This document shows positions 5,209 through 6,243 of a DNA stretch of 6,243 bases, one piece after another. Origin of the DNA: Casp-actino8 sp037147055 (GTDB taxonomy: Bacteria > Actinomycetota > Acidimicrobiia > Acidimicrobiales > Ilumatobacteraceae); NCBI GenBank assembly GCA_037147055.1, contig JBAWVW010000091.1, forward strand, positions 1-6,243, read 5' to 3'. Made by a program: the position numbers and the translations under genes. Under the pieces are notes generated by a model. The model worked only from the letters and a program-made list of their open reading frames with translations. It ran no database searches and was not told the DNA's origin. Numbering within the stretch: position 1 is the first letter of the stretch; each line of letters opens with the position of its first letter.

Positions 5209-5946
5209 TTGTCTAGCCTTGTTTGTGAAACTGCAGACAATGATCGATTGTCTTTTCCGAATGGAAGTGTCGCCGTCGTCTTTGGTGCTAACGGCGGCAT
5301 CGGCAGTGCCTTTGTAAATCAACTACGCGAGTACGACGGGCTTGATGACGTTTTCGGTTTTAGCCGGAGCAGCGATCCCGCCATAGATCTATTGAGTGAG
5401 GCAACTTTAAGAGACGCAGTCGCATTTTCGGCGGCCCAAGGAGAAGTTCGCCTCGTTCTGGATGCGACTGGCTTTCTCCATGATATGAATCAACGTCCGG
5501 AAAAAAGCTGGCGCGAGCTGGATCCTGAACAGATGGCGCGTTCCTTCGCATTAAACGCAATCGGTCCCGCTCTGATCATGAAACATGCGCTTCCCCAGTT
5601 ACCGCGTGACGGAAAGGCAATTTTTGCGACCTTGTCGGCCCGTGTAGGGAGTATCGGCGATAATAGTTTAGGTGGCTGGTACGGTTACCGGGCCTCAAAG
5701 GCTGCGCTCAACCAATTTGTGCGAACCGCATCGATAGAACTCAAACGGAGCAAGCCCGAAGCGATCTGCGTGGCTCTACATCCAGGCACGGTCAACACGC
5801 GACTTTCCTCGCCGTTCAGCAAAAGAAATCTCGATGTGCAATCGCCGAACGTTGCGGCCAAACGTCTTTTAGCTGTAATTGCTAATTTAGATGTCAGCCA
5901 CTCTGGAGGATTTTTCGATCACCATGGTGAAACCATTCCATGGTGA
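5209..5946 (+). CDS. Short-chain dehydrogenase/reductase (SDR)
   Basis: This 245-aa classical-type SDR should be an NAD(P)-dependent oxidoreductase in the cytoplasm. Visible motifs are the cofactor loop GANGGIG (26-32), ATG-like DATG at 85-88, N116 in LNAIGP, catalytic S143 (TLSARVGS) and the Y160-R-A-S-K164 pair, then HPGTVNT (191-197). With N, S, Y and K all present it is probably active. The overall form resembles SDRs of the C-factor/CsgA-like group, whose substrates are seldom known. The start is a TTG at 5209 with AAGG about 9 nt upstream; no in-frame ATG exists near it. A TTG at 5248 is a weaker alternative. It lies 125 bp after the DUF393 gene on the same strand, so it may have its own promoter, which I could not identify. 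A hairpin terminator overlaps its stop. Confidence 0.88.
   Translation: MSSLVCETADNDRLSFPNGSVAVVFGANGGIGSAFVNQLREYDGLDDVFGFSRSSDPAIDLLSEATLRDAVAFSAAQGEVRLVLDATGFLHDMNQRPEKSWRELDPEQMARSFALNAIGPALIMKHALPQLPRDGKAIFATLSARVGSIGDNSLGGWYGYRASKAALNQFVRTASIELKRSKPEAICVALHPGTVNTRLSSPFSKRNLDVQSPNVAAKRLLAVIANLDVSHSGGFFDHHGETIPW
5919..5946 (+). repeat. Inverted repeat at the end of the SDR gene
   Basis: TCACCATG (5919-5926) is the exact complement of CATGGTGA (5939-5946), with a 12-nt loop. The left arm lies inside CACCATGGTG, itself a 10-bp palindrome (5920-5929). The right arm overlaps the terminator hairpin, so the two folds compete. Confidence 0.5.
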
Positions 5947-5960
5947 CCATGGGCATTTTT
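5938..5960 (+). terminator. Candidate rho-independent terminator of the SDR gene
   Basis: CCATGG (5938-5943), TGA, CCATGG (5947-5952) form a 6-bp stem whose 3-nt loop is the gene's own stop codon (5944-5946). GCA and then five T's (5956-5960) follow. The position is right, but the stem is short and the T-tract is three bases away from it. Confidence 0.45.
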
Positions 5961-6064
5961 CTCATGATATTTCAATCTCGAACATTTTCCGATTTCGCGT
6001 GATCGCACAACAGGCTGATTGCTGGATAGAGTGGTGATGCCCCCTGATACTTGCTGCAATTCCT

Positions 6065-6076
6065 TGAGACGTCTCA
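6065..6076. promoter_or_regulatory. 12-bp palindrome upstream of the Nudix gene
   Basis: TGAGACGTCTCA is a perfect palindrome 64 bp before the Nudix start codon. This is the place and size of a half-turn operator for a dimeric regulator, but I know no regulator for it. A TTGAGA (6064-6069) overlaps it and could be a -35 element; the -10 would be weak. Confidence 0.3.
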
Positions 6077-6140
6077 CGTTAGGTGATTTCAGCGTTCAGT
6101 TTTGCAAACGACCATTATTCAACTCTCGGCAGGAGGACAA

Positions 6141-6243
6141 ATGTCGCGATTGGTAAGGCGCATCCCCGAAGGCGATGATCGTGAGCGACTAGTTTGTCTC
6201 GACTGTAACTTCGTAGTCTATGAAAACCCTAAGGTCGTGGTTG
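6141..6243 (+). CDS. Nudix hydrolase, N-terminal part (runs off the window)
   Basis: Only the first 34 residues are present. MSRLVRRIPEGDDRERLVCL continues into a CLDC pair (C19, C22) and NFVVYENPKVVV. This short zinc-ribbon-like lead, followed by an ENPK(I/V)VVG strand, is typical of Nudix hydrolases of the NADH-pyrophosphatase-like type, which cleave nucleoside diphosphates linked to another moiety. The Nudix box itself (GX5EX7REUXEEXGU) would lie beyond the edge, so activity cannot be judged. The start is well supported by AGGAGG at 6131-6136, 4 nt before the ATG. It is 194 bp from the SDR gene, with a terminator-like hairpin between, so it is probably a separate unit. Confidence 0.8.
   Translation, partial: MSRLVRRIPEGDDRERLVCLDCNFVVYENPKVVV

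Noticed and set aside
1..6243. CRISPR array, toxin-antitoxin pair, phage or new defence system
   Set aside because: No spaced repeat series, no paired small genes with toxin-like features, and no nuclease, helicase or integrase other than the IS630 transposase.

Overview
The window looks like an alphaproteobacterial chromosome segment, most likely Hyphomicrobiales/Rhizobiales (Bradyrhizobium- or Methylocella-like, though I cannot fix the genus). The strongest pointer is a full-length CtrA, the cell-cycle master regulator confined to Alphaproteobacteria. A DUF2177 membrane protein, a remnant of a TAT-exported beta-helix protein (TIGR03808-like) and an IS630-type element of a kind common in rhizobia and their relatives agree with this.

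Layout. Positions 1-192 hold no gene I can support. ctrA (193-894) is on the minus strand, with a CtrA-type TTAACCAT half-site about 100 bp upstream of its start. A 311-bp gap with one near-perfect 17-bp direct repeat leads to a DUF2177 membrane protein (1206-1628, minus), preceded by a good candidate for an ECF-type promoter (TGATCC-N17-TATCAA). A complete IS630-family element follows (1948-3013): 18-bp perfect terminal inverted repeats, a TA duplication, and a transposase split by an A8 run. It sits in the last codons of a decayed minus-strand beta-helix gene (3013 to about 3357). From 3544 to the right edge everything is on the plus strand: a two-CBS-domain protein with a C-terminal membrane anchor, a heavily damaged renalase-like FAD oxidoreductase pseudogene, a DUF393 thiol-disulfide oxidoreductase that overlapped it, a short-chain dehydrogenase with a TTG start, and the first 34 residues of a Nudix hydrolase with a zinc-ribbon N-terminus.

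Function. Apart from ctrA, the genes have a redox and membrane-stress flavour: DUF2177, an FAD amine-oxidase-like flavoprotein, DUF393 and an SDR. From general knowledge (not checked here), DUF2177, FAD-oxidoreductase and SDR genes often lie near cyclopropane-fatty-acid synthase, photolyase and RpoE-ChrR genes in alphaproteobacterial singlet-oxygen/light-stress regulons. The TGATCC-type promoters before the DUF2177 and CBS genes fit that idea, but no sigma factor or ChrR gene is in the window.

State of the region. Two of the nine protein-coding loci are pseudogenes with several lesions, and an IS sits between them, so this is a decaying, rearranged patch. I see no CRISPR array, tRNA, rRNA or convincing new multi-gene system. 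The items most worth a second look are the A8 frameshift in the transposase, the GANTC cluster in the IS promoter region, the paired ECF-like promoters and the palindrome cluster built around the SDR stop codon.
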